DNA of 64,000 bases from Pseudomonas fluorescens HK44. Lineage in GTDB: Bacteria > Pseudomonadota > Gammaproteobacteria > Pseudomonadales > Pseudomonadaceae. The notes beneath the pieces were generated by a model, which saw only the letters and a program-made list of their open reading frames with translations, made no database searches and was not told the origin of the DNA. The stretch lies in assembly GCF_000217955.3 (NCBI RefSeq), contig NZ_AFOY02000007.1, forward strand, positions 62,001 through 126,000, written 5' to 3'. Of this stretch, positions 35,291 to 44,199 are shown one piece after another (position 1 is the stretch's first letter; each line of letters begins with the position of its first letter). The translations under genes and the position numbers were made by a program.

Positions 35291-35962
35291 TTGCGGTTTC
35301 AGGGGCAGTATTTCGATGCTGAATCGGGTCTGCACTACAACCGGCATCGCTACTACAATCCGGATATTGGCCGCTACCTGACGCCGGATCCGAGCAAGCT
35401 GGCGGGTGGGTTAAACGGTTATCAGTACACTCCGAATCCGACGGGGTGGGTGGATCCGTTGGGGTTGAATGACTGCCCGGGGGCAGGTAAGTGCAAGAAG
35501 CCGGGTGAGGCGGAAAATCCGGCGGGGAAGGCGGGGGTTGATGAGGGGGAGGCTAAACTTCCCATCTATCCAGAAGAAAAATATTTATATCGTGGGGATG
35601 GGCGTCATCCCGATGAGATTTTTGAACAAGGTTTTAAACCTAAGGGTGATAGCAATGATTTACTGCTTCACTCGCTTGATAGTAACAAGCCTCCGAGCAA
35701 TTTTGTTAGTACCTCTCCCGTTAGAGAAGTAGGAATAGATTTTTCGACAAAATACAATATGAGAAGTGGATTTTTGTACACGATGCGGATGATTCCGGGT
35801 AGAGACCTTAAAATTGAGCTAGGGAAAAAATATAAGTTTTCAAGTGAACGAGAGATAGCAATACAAGGTGGTATTAAAAGTAAGGATATTTTAGGTGCTA
35901 CGCCTATTGGTGCCGATGGTCGTAGCGGGCGTTACACTATCTTGAATCCAAACAAGGAGTAG
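35291..35962 (+). CDS. Rhs C-terminal core and ADP-ribosyltransferase-like toxin tip (distal part of the Rhs gene)
   Basis: This frame continues the Rhs core (about 35180 onward: QELTDYSGEIVWSATYKAYG), through QGQYFDAESGLHYNRHRYYNP and DPSKLAGGLNGYQYTPNPTG to the hallmark DPLGL ending at 35467, after which the variable toxin begins. The tip shows YLYRGDGRHPDEIFEQGFKP (Arg of the R-S-E triad), FVSTSP (STS motif) and SEREIAIQGGI (ExE-type motif), the pattern of NAD-dependent ADP-ribosyltransferases of the enterotoxin/scabin group. The first codon at 35291 is TTG without a good ribosome site, so this is not an independent gene. The tip is AT-rich, suggesting recent exchange. Confidence 0.8.
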   Translation: MRFQGQYFDAESGLHYNRHRYYNPDIGRYLTPDPSKLAGGLNGYQYTPNPTGWVDPLGLNDCPGAGKCKKPGEAENPAGKAGVDEGEAKLPIYPEEKYLYRGDGRHPDEIFEQGFKPKGDSNDLLLHSLDSNKPPSNFVSTSPVREVGIDFSTKYNMRSGFLYTMRMIPGRDLKIELGKKYKFSSEREIAIQGGIKSKDILGATPIGADGRSGRYTILNPNKE

Positions 35963-35965
35963 AGA

Positions 35966-36364
35966 GTGGACTGTGTGGAGATTGTAGTTATTAACAGCGG
36001 AAGGCGTGAGCTTGCTAAGCTATTCTGTGACTCGAAAAAGTTGACCATTAAATTTGTAATGGCGGATGGATATAGCAAAACTTTTTCTGGGACGGACTTT
36101 TACGAGTGTTTCGGCCATGTCAGGGAGGAACACCCAGATGTGGTGTTTTTGTGTAAAGGCGCGAAAATAAACGTGCATCCTTCTAGTATGTCTTCTCAGA
36201 TGTCGCTTGGGGTTAAGGCATATGAGCTCACAATGGGGAGGTATGCTTTGAGAAGTGATTTGGTGAATATATTCGATTATGAAGAGGAGAATTTGACGAA
36301 CGACCCAAATGTGCAAAGAGACTTCTATATGCGTTGGGTTGAATCAGACGTCTCGGAAGAATAG
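35966..36364 (+). CDS. Putative immunity protein to the Rhs toxin
   Basis: 132 aa, GTG start at 35966, 3 nt after the toxin stop, with AAGGAG 7-12 nt upstream. No family recognised; it is a small acidic soluble protein, as immunity proteins usually are (IFDYEEENLTNDP, WVESDVSEE). The base composition is AT-rich like the toxin tip and unlike the flanking genes. Immunity function is inferred from position only. Confidence 0.75.
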   Translation: MDCVEIVVINSGRRELAKLFCDSKKLTIKFVMADGYSKTFSGTDFYECFGHVREEHPDVVFLCKGAKINVHPSSMSSQMSLGVKAYELTMGRYALRSDLVNIFDYEEENLTNDPNVQRDFYMRWVESDVSEE

Positions 36365-36435
36365 CTAGTTGGGGGAAAGCAAAGCCTCAAACAGAGCCTA
36401 AAAGTACAATCCCTACAGGCTATTCGGCTAGCGCT

Positions 36436-38187
36436 CTAACCCAAACTATCAATCACATGAATACTCCCCCCCTGCACATTCTTCGCATGATGCTTGGCCT
36501 GTGAGGCCATTTCTGCGAGTTGGCTGGCGTCGAGTTGTCCACAGGCCTGCGGGTGTAGATGCACCACGCCAATCGACAGCGATAACAGCGCAAATTCCTG
36601 GCGGACGCCCTGACGATTGGGCGCGATGAAGCAGCCGGTATCCAGGTGTTCGCTGCGGTAGAAGCGTCGGCATTGGCTGTGGAAGTCCTCAAGCAGTTGA
36701 TTCAGGCGTTTGCGCCAGTCTTCCGGGCCGAGGACCAGCAAAAAATCATCGCCGCCGATATGGCCGACGAAGTCGCGGCTGGGGTCGACGCGGTCGTTCA
36801 GGCATTGCGCCAGGCACAGCAGGACTTCGTCTCCACGGCCGTAGCCATAGATATCGTTGAAAGGCTTGAAACTGTCGATGTCGACGTAGCAGATCACCGA
36901 CTCGCGGCTCTGTTGCAACAGTCGGGTCAGGCATTGCTGGATCGGCACGTTGCCCGGCAACAGGGTCAGCGGGTTGGCGTAGCGGGCTTGCTGGATTTTC
37001 AGTTCGGTAATCAGTTTCAGCACGTCGATTACCCGACCGAGGCCCAGATAGCCGCCGTTGAGGGTGATGATGAAGTCCTCTTCGATGCGCTGCCGGGCGC
37101 GGCTGGTGATCAGCCGGCTGACCTGTTGCAGCGACTGGCTGAGCTCGACGGCGAGGAAGTCATCGCTCATCAGCCGGCTGATCGGCTTGCGCGCGAACAG
37201 ATCGGTGGCAAACGGCTTGAGCAGCGCATCGGACAGCGAATGACGGTGGACGATGCCACACGGCTGACCGAGTTCGTCGAGCACTGCCAGCGAGTTCAGG
37301 TTGGCCTGGCGGCGGAAGGCTTCCAGTACGTCAGCGGTAGGGGTATCGCGGTCCACCGCCGGATGTTCGTTGAGCAGGGCGCTAAGGTCACTGCCTTCAT
37401 CGTTGAGCGCCACTGCGCTGCTGTCGTGCTTGGGCATCATGGTCCTGGCGTCCCGTGGCGGGTGCTCTTGCGGACGGCACAACAGATAGCCCTGCACCAG
37501 GTCGACCCCCATCTCGGTCAATACCGCGAGTTCTTCCGGCAGTTCGATACCTTCGGCAATGACTTGTGCCCGCGAAGCTTTGGCGATCTGCAGGATCGAG
37601 CCGACGAATTCGCGCTTGAGCGCGTCCTGATGAATGCCATCGATGAAATGCCGGTCGATTTTCACATAGTCCGGACGCAGTTCTGACCAGAGTCGCAGGC
37701 TCGAATACCCGGCCCCGAGGTCATCCAGTGCAATCGAGAAGCCCATGGCGCGGTAGTGATGCAGCGCGTTTTGCAGCAACTGAAAATCGTCGGTCGGGGT
37801 TTGCTCGGTCAGCTCGATCACCACCTGACTTGGCGGAATGCCGAAGTCCTGGAGCATTTGCAAGGTTCTACCGGGTTGATGGCCGGCTTCGAGCAACGAT
37901 TCGGGAGAGACGTTGAGAAAGAGCTTGCCCGGTAACTGTTGTTCATTGAAGCGACGACAGGCGCTGTGTCGGCAGGCCATTTCCAGTTCGCTGAGACGGC
38001 CAGCCTGGCGGGCCACGGCGAACAACGCGATGGGTGAATGCAGAGGGCTGTTGGAGGGGCCGCGACTGAGGGCCTCATAACCGAGGATGCGTCGTTCGGA
38101 CAGAGAAACGATCGGCTGGAACAGACTGTGCAAACCACTTTGAGCCAGGATTGAACTCAAGGCACTCAGCTGTTCGGTCGTGGTCAT
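36436..38187 (-). CDS. Cyclic-di-GMP protein, EAL - tandem CBS - GGDEF
   Basis: 583 aa. The N-terminal EAL phosphodiesterase domain (residues about 15-250) has YEALSRG, LTEQTP, LDDLGAGYSS and EGIE, all expected catalytic motifs. A CBS pair follows (about 275-400; AVDRDTPTADVLEAF, NSLAVLDELGQPCGIV). The C-terminal GGDEF domain (about 415-575) has the altered signature GGDDF. The EAL-first order is the reverse of most dual proteins. ATG 38187 is chosen because the codon at 38202 is TTG within the terminator tail. It lies downstream of prc in the same direction, only 17 nt after a strong terminator. Confidence 0.9.
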   Translation of the reverse strand: MTTTEQLSALSSILAQSGLHSLFQPIVSLSERRILGYEALSRGPSNSPLHSPIALFAVARQAGRLSELEMACRHSACRRFNEQQLPGKLFLNVSPESLLEAGHQPGRTLQMLQDFGIPPSQVVIELTEQTPTDDFQLLQNALHHYRAMGFSIALDDLGAGYSSLRLWSELRPDYVKIDRHFIDGIHQDALKREFVGSILQIAKASRAQVIAEGIELPEELAVLTEMGVDLVQGYLLCRPQEHPPRDARTMMPKHDSSAVALNDEGSDLSALLNEHPAVDRDTPTADVLEAFRRQANLNSLAVLDELGQPCGIVHRHSLSDALLKPFATDLFARKPISRLMSDDFLAVELSQSLQQVSRLITSRARQRIEEDFIITLNGGYLGLGRVIDVLKLITELKIQQARYANPLTLLPGNVPIQQCLTRLLQQSRESVICYVDIDSFKPFNDIYGYGRGDEVLLCLAQCLNDRVDPSRDFVGHIGGDDFLLVLGPEDWRKRLNQLLEDFHSQCRRFYRSEHLDTGCFIAPNRQGVRQEFALLSLSIGVVHLHPQACGQLDASQLAEMASQAKHHAKNVQGGSIHVIDSLG

Positions 38188-38203
38188 GGCGATCTCTGGC
38201 AAT

Positions 38204-38252
38204 AAAAAAAGGACTGGGCGCGCTCTTTTTCAGAGAGCGCGCCCAGTCCTTT
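38204..38252 (-). terminator. Strong intrinsic terminator between prc and the EAL-CBS-GGDEF gene
   Basis: On the minus strand a perfect 19-bp stem (AAAGGACTGGGCGCGCTCT and its complement) with a 7-nt loop is followed by seven T. The end of the T-run is 17 nt from the next start codon. Confidence 0.9.
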
Positions 38253-38314
38253 ATTTCACGACAGAATGATGACTATTTGATGACGATCCGGGGATCGTCA
38301 GAATTAAATTGCCA

Positions 38315-40402
38315 TCACTTCTTGTTGCTGGCGACCGCAGTATTCAGCTTCAAGTAATCCAGCAGAATCCGCCCGGTTTCGCTCAGGTAGGCATCGTCTT
38401 CCGGTTTGGTTTTTTCTGGCTCGGCCGCGATGGCGTCTTCGTCTTCTTTCTTCAGTTCTTTGAGCGGTTCTTCGCCCTTGGCCTTGCGGCGGATGTTTTC
38501 CATCACCAGCTGCTTGGATTCGATATCGGCGTGTTGCGCGCGACGCTCGGCTTCATTGAGGCTGACAGTTTTTTCCGCCAGCAGCTTCTGGGCCAGTGCC
38601 AGTTTGTCGCGAATGAACACAAACTCCGCGTCCTTGGCCGAACGGGCATCATGCTCGGACTTGAGCTGTGCCAGGTACGGTTTGAACGGGTCGACTGCCG
38701 GCTTGATGGCCGGGCGAATGGTGTCCCACGGCATGGACTCCGGCAGGGCGCTCTCGCCGATTTCCTTGGTGTCGATGATCGACGGGAAGTCGACATCCGG
38801 CAGTACGCCCTGATGCTGGGTGCTCTGCCCGGAAACCCGGTAGAACTTGGCCAGTGTCAGTTTCAGCTCACCATGGTTCAGCGGCTGGATGGTTTGCACG
38901 GTGCCTTTGCCGAAGGTCTGGCCGCCGATGATCAGCGCGCGGTGGTAGTCCTGCATGGCGCCGGCAAAAATCTCCGAAGCCGAAGCAGACAGACGGTTGA
39001 CCAGCAACGCCATCGGACCTTTGTAGAAGGCGCCCGGGCTTTCGTCTTCCAGTACATCGACCCGGCCGTCGGCGTTACGCACCAGCACGGTCGGACCTTT
39101 GTCGATGAACAGACTGGTCAGCTCGGTGGCTTCCTGCAAGGAACCGCCGCCGTTGTTGCGCAAGTCGATGACCACACCGTCGACCTTGTCTTTTTGCAGT
39201 TCGGTCAGCAGCTTCTTGACGTCACGGGTGGTGCTCTTGTAGTCCGGATCACCGGCGCGGAACGCCTTGAAGTCAAGGTAGAAGGCCGGGATCTCGATGA
39301 CGCCGAGCTTGTAGTCCTTGCCGTCCTGTTTGAGGTTGAGAATCGACTTCTTCACCGCCTGATCTTCAAGCTTCACCGCTTCGCGGGTGATCGAGACGAC
39401 CTTGGTGGTCTGGTCGTTTGGCGCATTGCTGGCCGGGATCACTTCCAGGCGCACCACCGTGCCTTTCGGTCCACGGATCAGCTTGACCACTTCGTCCAGG
39501 CGCCAACCGACGACGTCGACCATTTCTTTACTGCCTTGGGCAACGCCGATGATCTTGTCGGCCGGTGCAACCTGTTTGGTCTTGTCCGCCGGGCCTGCCG
39601 GCACCAGGCGCACGACTTTCACCTGGTCGTTATCGCTCTGCAACACGGCGCCGATGCCTTCCAGCGACAGGCTCATGTTGATGTCGAAGTTCTCCGCGTT
39701 ATCCGGTGACAGATAGTTGGTGTGCGGGTCATAGGACATGGCGAAATTGTTGATGTACGCCTGGAAAATGTCTTCCGGACGGGTCTGGTCCAGGCGCGAC
39801 AACTGATTCTTGTAACGCTTGGTCAGGGTTTCCTGAATCTGTTTGGGGTCTTTGCCGGCGATCTTCATCCGCAGCACTTCGTCCTTGACGCGTTTGCGCC
39901 ACAGGTCGTCAAGCTCGGCGGTGGTCTTGAGCCACGGGGCGTCCTTGCGATCGATCAGCAAGGTTTCCTTGGTGGTGAAGTCCATCTTGTCGACGCCTTT
40001 GTTCAGCTCGACCAAGGCGAAGTCCAGACGCGCTTTGACGCGGTCCAGATAGCGCTTGTAAATCGTGAACCCGGCGTTCAGGTCACCGCTTTTGAGGAAC
40101 TCGTCAAACTGGTTTTTCCATTTGTCGAATTCGGCGATGTCGCTGGCCATGAAATAACTGCGCGACGGATCAAGCAGCTTCAGGTAGCTGTCGTAGATAA
40201 CCGCGGAACGTGCGTTATCGAGCGGCGGCTTGCTGTAATGGTGGCGCTTGAGCAACTCGACGACGTTAAGGCTGGCAATCACCTCGTCACGATCGGGCTG
40301 AAGGTTGTCCCAGCTATTGGCTGCGAACGTGGTGGGCGACAGCGACAAGCTGCCCAGGCCAATGAAAAGCGCGAGTGCGGTGCTGGGGAACAAATGCTTC
40401 AT
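38315..40402 (-). CDS. prc: Carboxy-terminal (tail-specific) protease Prc
   Basis: Periplasmic S41 protease of about 695 aa. A signal peptide (MKHLFPSTALALFIGLGSLSL) is followed by an N-terminal helical domain, PDZ (LSLEGIGAVLQSDNDQVKVVRLVPAGPA, about 240-310), the S41 catalytic region with Ser in RLSASASEIFAGAMQDY and Lys in GGQTFGKGTVQ, and a C-terminal helical extension. The start at 40402 (MKHL) is preferred, although ATG 40435 would also give a signal peptide. In P. aeruginosa the equivalent protein is known as AlgO, which acts on MucA in alginate control. Confidence 0.95.
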   Translation of the reverse strand: MKHLFPSTALALFIGLGSLSLSPTTFAANSWDNLQPDRDEVIASLNVVELLKRHHYSKPPLDNARSAVIYDSYLKLLDPSRSYFMASDIAEFDKWKNQFDEFLKSGDLNAGFTIYKRYLDRVKARLDFALVELNKGVDKMDFTTKETLLIDRKDAPWLKTTAELDDLWRKRVKDEVLRMKIAGKDPKQIQETLTKRYKNQLSRLDQTRPEDIFQAYINNFAMSYDPHTNYLSPDNAENFDINMSLSLEGIGAVLQSDNDQVKVVRLVPAGPADKTKQVAPADKIIGVAQGSKEMVDVVGWRLDEVVKLIRGPKGTVVRLEVIPASNAPNDQTTKVVSITREAVKLEDQAVKKSILNLKQDGKDYKLGVIEIPAFYLDFKAFRAGDPDYKSTTRDVKKLLTELQKDKVDGVVIDLRNNGGGSLQEATELTSLFIDKGPTVLVRNADGRVDVLEDESPGAFYKGPMALLVNRLSASASEIFAGAMQDYHRALIIGGQTFGKGTVQTIQPLNHGELKLTLAKFYRVSGQSTQHQGVLPDVDFPSIIDTKEIGESALPESMPWDTIRPAIKPAVDPFKPYLAQLKSEHDARSAKDAEFVFIRDKLALAQKLLAEKTVSLNEAERRAQHADIESKQLVMENIRRKAKGEEPLKELKKEDEDAIAAEPEKTKPEDDAYLSETGRILLDYLKLNTAVASNKK

Positions 40403-40622
40403 GCTGATTCGACGCGGGGGCAATTGATAACGCATATTAGGCCGTCTTTAAAGTCGCCGGTTCCACAAGGCTCTACGCAAACTGCTCGCGTATCGATCAG
40501 GCTGGGTTAAAACCGCCTGATCGCCACTCGGCGAATTTTCGTACGACCCTGGGCCGGTCGCATAATGCAAAAAACCCGGCGCTACAGCATCGGGCTCAGT
40601 CCAGACTCACTATGGAGGCACT

Positions 40623-41585
40623 GTGAAAGCATTGCAAGGCGTTGAAGGTCGAGTGGAGTGGGTTGAAGAGCCCAGTCCGACGTGTGACGTAGGACAAGTT
40701 CGCATTCGAGTGGCGGCAGCGGGCCTCAATCGAGCCGATTTATTGCAGAAAGCGGGGCTCTATCCGCCGCCACCAGGAGCCAGTCAGGTGCTGGGCCTTG
40801 AGTGTTCAGGCGTGATCAGCGAGGTCGGCGCTGGCTCGTCCTGGCAGGTCGGTGACCGGGTCTGCGCATTGCTGGCGGGCGGTGGGATGGCCGAAGAAGT
40901 GGTGGTCGATGGCCGTCACGTATTGCCCGTGCCCGAAGGCTTGTCGCTGGTCGAAGCGGCAGCGTTGCCCGAGGTTTACAGCACCGCCTGGCTGAATTTA
41001 TTCCAATTGGCTGCGCTCAAACCGGGTGAGAAAGTTCTCCTGCACGCCGGGGCAAGTGGAGTGGGTTCAGCTGCCATTCAGCTGTGCAAGGCATTCGGCA
41101 ACCCGTGCTGGGTCAGCGTCGGTTCGGCAGATCGATTGGCCTACTGCGAGGCGCTGGGGGCGCAAGGCGGGGTGGTGCGCACTGATGGGCTGGAGGGTTT
41201 GCGTGACCTGGGGCCGTTCGATGTGATCCTCGATCCGGTCGGTGGCAACTATGCTGCACTGAACCTGAAGCTGCTGGCGCGCGACGGGCGTTGGGTGTTG
41301 ATCGGCTTGATGGGCGGCCGTGAGGCGCCGCTGGATCTGGCGCAGGTACTGGCCAAAAGGATTCAACTGCTGGGTTCGACCCTGCGCAGCCGCGACGAGC
41401 AGTTCAAGGCCGATCTGTTGAGTGATCTGCGCCAATATGTCTGGCCGCTGTTCGCCGAAGGGCGCCTGAGCCCGCAATTGGCCAGGACCTTCCCGATCAG
41501 GGACGCTGAAGCGGCGTTTGCCGAGCTTGCGACCAATCGGGTGTCGGGCAAGTTGGTGCTGGTGATCGACGAAAGCCTGCTCTAA
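40623..41585 (+). CDS. NAD(P)H quinone oxidoreductase, MDR superfamily (PIG3-like)
   Basis: 320 aa, GTG start with GGAGGCA upstream. Zinc-free medium-chain dehydrogenase: AAAGLNRADLLQKAGLYPPPPGAS and VLGLECSGVI at the catalytic domain, nucleotide-binding loop HAGASGVGSAAIQLCKAFG near residue 140, and a C-terminal FPIRDAEAAFAELATNRVSGKLVL. These are characteristic of the TP53I3/PIG3-type quinone reductases. It diverges from prc. Stand-alone gene with a REP pair after it. Confidence 0.9.
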   Translation: MKALQGVEGRVEWVEEPSPTCDVGQVRIRVAAAGLNRADLLQKAGLYPPPPGASQVLGLECSGVISEVGAGSSWQVGDRVCALLAGGGMAEEVVVDGRHVLPVPEGLSLVEAAALPEVYSTAWLNLFQLAALKPGEKVLLHAGASGVGSAAIQLCKAFGNPCWVSVGSADRLAYCEALGAQGGVVRTDGLEGLRDLGPFDVILDPVGGNYAALNLKLLARDGRWVLIGLMGGREAPLDLAQVLAKRIQLLGSTLRSRDEQFKADLLSDLRQYVWPLFAEGRLSPQLARTFPIRDAEAAFAELATNRVSGKLVLVIDESLL

Positions 41586-41602
41586 AGGGCTTCACTGAAC
41601 CT

Positions 41603-41688
41603 GTGGGAGCGAACCTGCTCGCGATTCAGGCGACGCGGTCTACCTGTGAGACCGCGTTATCGTTCATCGCGAGCAGGCTCGTTCCGAC
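41603..41688. repeat. REP pair (GTGGGAGCGAAC variant)
   Basis: GTGGGAGCGAACCTGCTCGC from 41603 and ATCGCGAGCAGGCTCGTTCC from 41666. Both arms carry base changes relative to the common form. It lies between convergent genes. Confidence 0.85.
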
Positions 41689-41700
41689 AATGGTTCTTGG

Positions 41701-42354
41701 TTACTTCCAGGTGTGGATCGGCCAGCCGGCCTTTTCAGCGTGTTCACGCAGTACCGGATCCGGGTTGACCACATGCGGGTGGTCGACTTTGATCAGCAAC
41801 GGCAGATCGTTACGTGAGTCCGAATAGAAACTCGCGCCTTCAAGGTTCTCCTCTTCGGCGTCGAGCCACTCCAGCAAGCGAGTGATCTTGCCTTCGCGGT
41901 AGGTCAGGGTGCCGACGGTGTTGCCGCTGTAGACCCCGTGAGTCACTTCCAGCTCTATAGCGAGGATCTCGTCGATACCCAGGCGTTCGGCGATGGGTTT
42001 GACCAGATGCGTGCCGGAGGCAGAGATCACCAGAATCCGGTCGCCGGCCTTGCGGTGCTCGGCGATGACTTTGCAGGCGTCGCTGAAGATGATCGGTTCG
42101 ATGAAATCTTCGACCCACGGCGCCACAAGGTGCTCGACTTCTTCCGGGGTGCGTCCGGTTATCGGTTCCAGGCTAAAGGTCATGTAGTCCTCCATGGCCA
42201 GGTGGCCCCTGCCATAGGAGTCCATCAATTCCTTGTCGCGACGCAGGAAGGATTCGCCGTCGACCCAGCCGAGGCGGACCATCTGCTCGCTCCACAGCGA
42301 GGCGCAGTCGCCGTGGATCAGGGTTTCGTCCAGATCAAAAATTGCCAAGGCCAT
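41701..42354 (-). CDS. HAD family hydrolase, subfamily IB phosphatase
   Basis: 217 aa. Motif I FDLDETLIHGD at the N-terminus, motif II VISASGTH near residue 110, motif III lysine in REGKITRL and motif IV YSDSRNDLPLL; together the IB (SerB-like) class of phosphatase. It follows the ABC transporter genes (43-bp gap) on the same strand and is likely the last gene of their operon, so it may dephosphorylate an imported compound. Phosphoserine phosphatase activity cannot be excluded. Confidence 0.87.
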   Translation of the reverse strand: MALAIFDLDETLIHGDCASLWSEQMVRLGWVDGESFLRRDKELMDSYGRGHLAMEDYMTFSLEPITGRTPEEVEHLVAPWVEDFIEPIIFSDACKVIAEHRKAGDRILVISASGTHLVKPIAERLGIDEILAIELEVTHGVYSGNTVGTLTYREGKITRLLEWLDAEEENLEGASFYSDSRNDLPLLIKVDHPHVVNPDPVLREHAEKAGWPIHTWK

Positions 42355-42397
42355 CAGTGCAGCTCTCTCTTTAACATCAGTGTGCGCAGCGAAAACA

Positions 42398-43402
42398 TCA
42401 GGCTACCTCACACAGGGCCGTCGGATCGATGGATAGTGCCAGTCGTTGACCGTCGGCATGCAGGTCGGCCGCCGAACGGTTCAGCACGTCTACCACCAAT
42501 TCCACACCACGGGCCTCGACTCGATAGCGGATCACGTTGCCCAGCAGGCTGTGGCTGCGGATCAGCGCATTGGGCTCGCCATTGCGGCTCAGTTCGATGG
42601 CTTCCGGGCGAATCGCGATGCGACCGTTGATCGGGCGTTGCAGCAGCTTGCTGGCGCTGGCGGCGTCGAGCAGGTTGTAGTTGCCGATGAAGCCGGCGGC
42701 AAACACATCGACCGGCGCGGTGTAGAGCGTTTCAGCATCACCGCTCTGGACGATCTTGCCCTGGTTCATCAGGAAGATCCGGTCGGACATGGTCAGGGCT
42801 TCTTCCTGATCGTGGGTCACGAAAATCGTGGTCAGCCCCAGCTCGCGCTGGATCTGCCGGATTTGCTCGCGCAGGTGTTTGCGGATGCGTGCATCGAGTG
42901 CCGACAGCGGTTCATCGAGTAACAGCAAGCGGGGGCGGGTGACCAGCGAGCGGGCGAGGGCCACGCGCTGGCATTGGCCGCCCGACAGTTGATGCGGATA
43001 GCGGCTGGCGAAGTCGGTCAGTTCCACCAGTTGCAGCACTTCGAGCACGCGCTTGCGGCTGTCGTCGGCGTTGACCTTTTGCATGCGCAAACCGAAGGCG
43101 ACGTTCTGTTCCACGGTCATGTTGGGGAACAGTGCGTAGCTCTGGAACACCATGCCGATTCCGCGCTTTTGCGGGCTCAGCGGCACCAGGTCCTGGCCGT
43201 CGAGCAGGATCTTGCCGCCATCCACCGCGGTCAGCCCGGCGATGCAGCGCAACAGGGTCGATTTGCCGCAACCGGACGGGCCGAGCAGGGTGACGAACTC
43301 GCCTTTCTGGATTTCGCAGTTGATGTCGCTGAACACCGGAGTGCCGGCGGAACCCGTTTGCGAGTAGCTTTTTTGCAGGTGTTGGACGCTGACATAGCTC
43401 AT
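42398..43402 (-). CDS. ABC transporter ATP-binding protein (polyamine/AEP-type)
   Basis: 334 aa. Walker A GPSGCGKST near residue 41, Q-loop VFQSYALFPNMT, signature LSGGQCQRVALARSL, Walker B LLLLDEPLSAL, H-loop VTHDQEEAL, then a C-terminal TOBE-like domain. It belongs to the group serving importers of spermidine, iron or aminoethylphosphonate. ATG overlaps the permease stop by 4 nt. Confidence 0.93.
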   Translation of the reverse strand: MSYVSVQHLQKSYSQTGSAGTPVFSDINCEIQKGEFVTLLGPSGCGKSTLLRCIAGLTAVDGGKILLDGQDLVPLSPQKRGIGMVFQSYALFPNMTVEQNVAFGLRMQKVNADDSRKRVLEVLQLVELTDFASRYPHQLSGGQCQRVALARSLVTRPRLLLLDEPLSALDARIRKHLREQIRQIQRELGLTTIFVTHDQEEALTMSDRIFLMNQGKIVQSGDAETLYTAPVDVFAAGFIGNYNLLDAASASKLLQRPINGRIAIRPEAIELSRNGEPNALIRSHSLLGNVIRYRVEARGVELVVDVLNRSAADLHADGQRLALSIDPTALCEVA

Positions 43403-44199
43403 TGGCTTTTGTCCTTGTTCAAGATATTGGCAGCCCAGGTCAGAACCAGCACAAAGAAAAAGTAGGAAATCACCAGCGCGCTGGTGAAGTGACCGCTGCT
43501 GTTACGCATGTTGTTGAGATAAACCTGCAGGGTTTCGTAGCGCGTGCCGACGAGGATGTTGGCGAACACGAACTCACCGAAGAGGAACGAGAACGAGAGC
43601 AGCAATGCGACCATCAAGCCTTTGCGCAGGTTCGGCAATACCACCAGGAACGCCGCTTGCCAGGTACTGGCGCCGAGCAGTTGGGCGGAGTCCATCAGGT
43701 CGCGCAGGTTGATCGCCTGCAGGTTGTTGGTGATCGCCCGGTACATGAACGGCAGCGCCACGGTGAAGTAGCAACCGACCAGAATCCACGGTGTGCCGAC
43801 CATCGCGAACGGTCCCGAACCGTAGAGCTGCAACAGCCCCACCGAAGACACCACGGGCGGCACTGCGAACGGCAGCAGGATCAGGATGTTCATCAGCGCA
43901 TCGAGTTTCGGGAAGTGGTAATGCACCACGAACAGCAGCGGCAGGATCAGCACCACCGACAGAATCAGCGCACCTACGCAGACCAGCAGTGACTGGCCAA
44001 AGGCACCGAGAAAACGCGGATCGCTCCACAGCTGGATGTACCACTTGAAGGTAAAGCCGCTGGGCAGAACGGTGGCCGACCAACTGCTGGCGATCGAGTA
44101 GATCAGCGTCCCGGCCAGCGGCAGCAACAGAATGGCAAACAGCAGATAAACGACCACACGGTGGTAGACACCGACGGGTCCCAGCTCAGCGCGAGACAT
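43399..44199 (-). CDS. ABC transporter permease 2
   Basis: 266 aa with six helices. The cytoplasmic EAA loop reads LRDLMDSAQLLGASTWQAAFLVVLPNLRKGL, near residue 170. It overlaps the upstream permease by 14 nt and the ATPase by 4 nt. Forms the membrane channel with the gene at 44186. Confidence 0.92.
   Translation of the reverse strand: MSRAELGPVGVYHRVVVYLLFAILLLPLAGTLIYSIASSWSATVLPSGFTFKWYIQLWSDPRFLGAFGQSLLVCVGALILSVVLILPLLFVVHYHFPKLDALMNILILLPFAVPPVVSSVGLLQLYGSGPFAMVGTPWILVGCYFTVALPFMYRAITNNLQAINLRDLMDSAQLLGASTWQAAFLVVLPNLRKGLMVALLLSFSFLFGEFVFANILVGTRYETLQVYLNNMRNSSGHFTSALVISYFFFVLVLTWAANILNKDKSQ

Noticed and set aside
35291..35962. The Rhs distal frame as an independent orphan toxin gene
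   Set aside because: Its first codon is TTG without a Shine-Dalgarno site, and the frame continues upstream into conserved Rhs core before the C run. Best read as the 3' part of a frameshifted gene.
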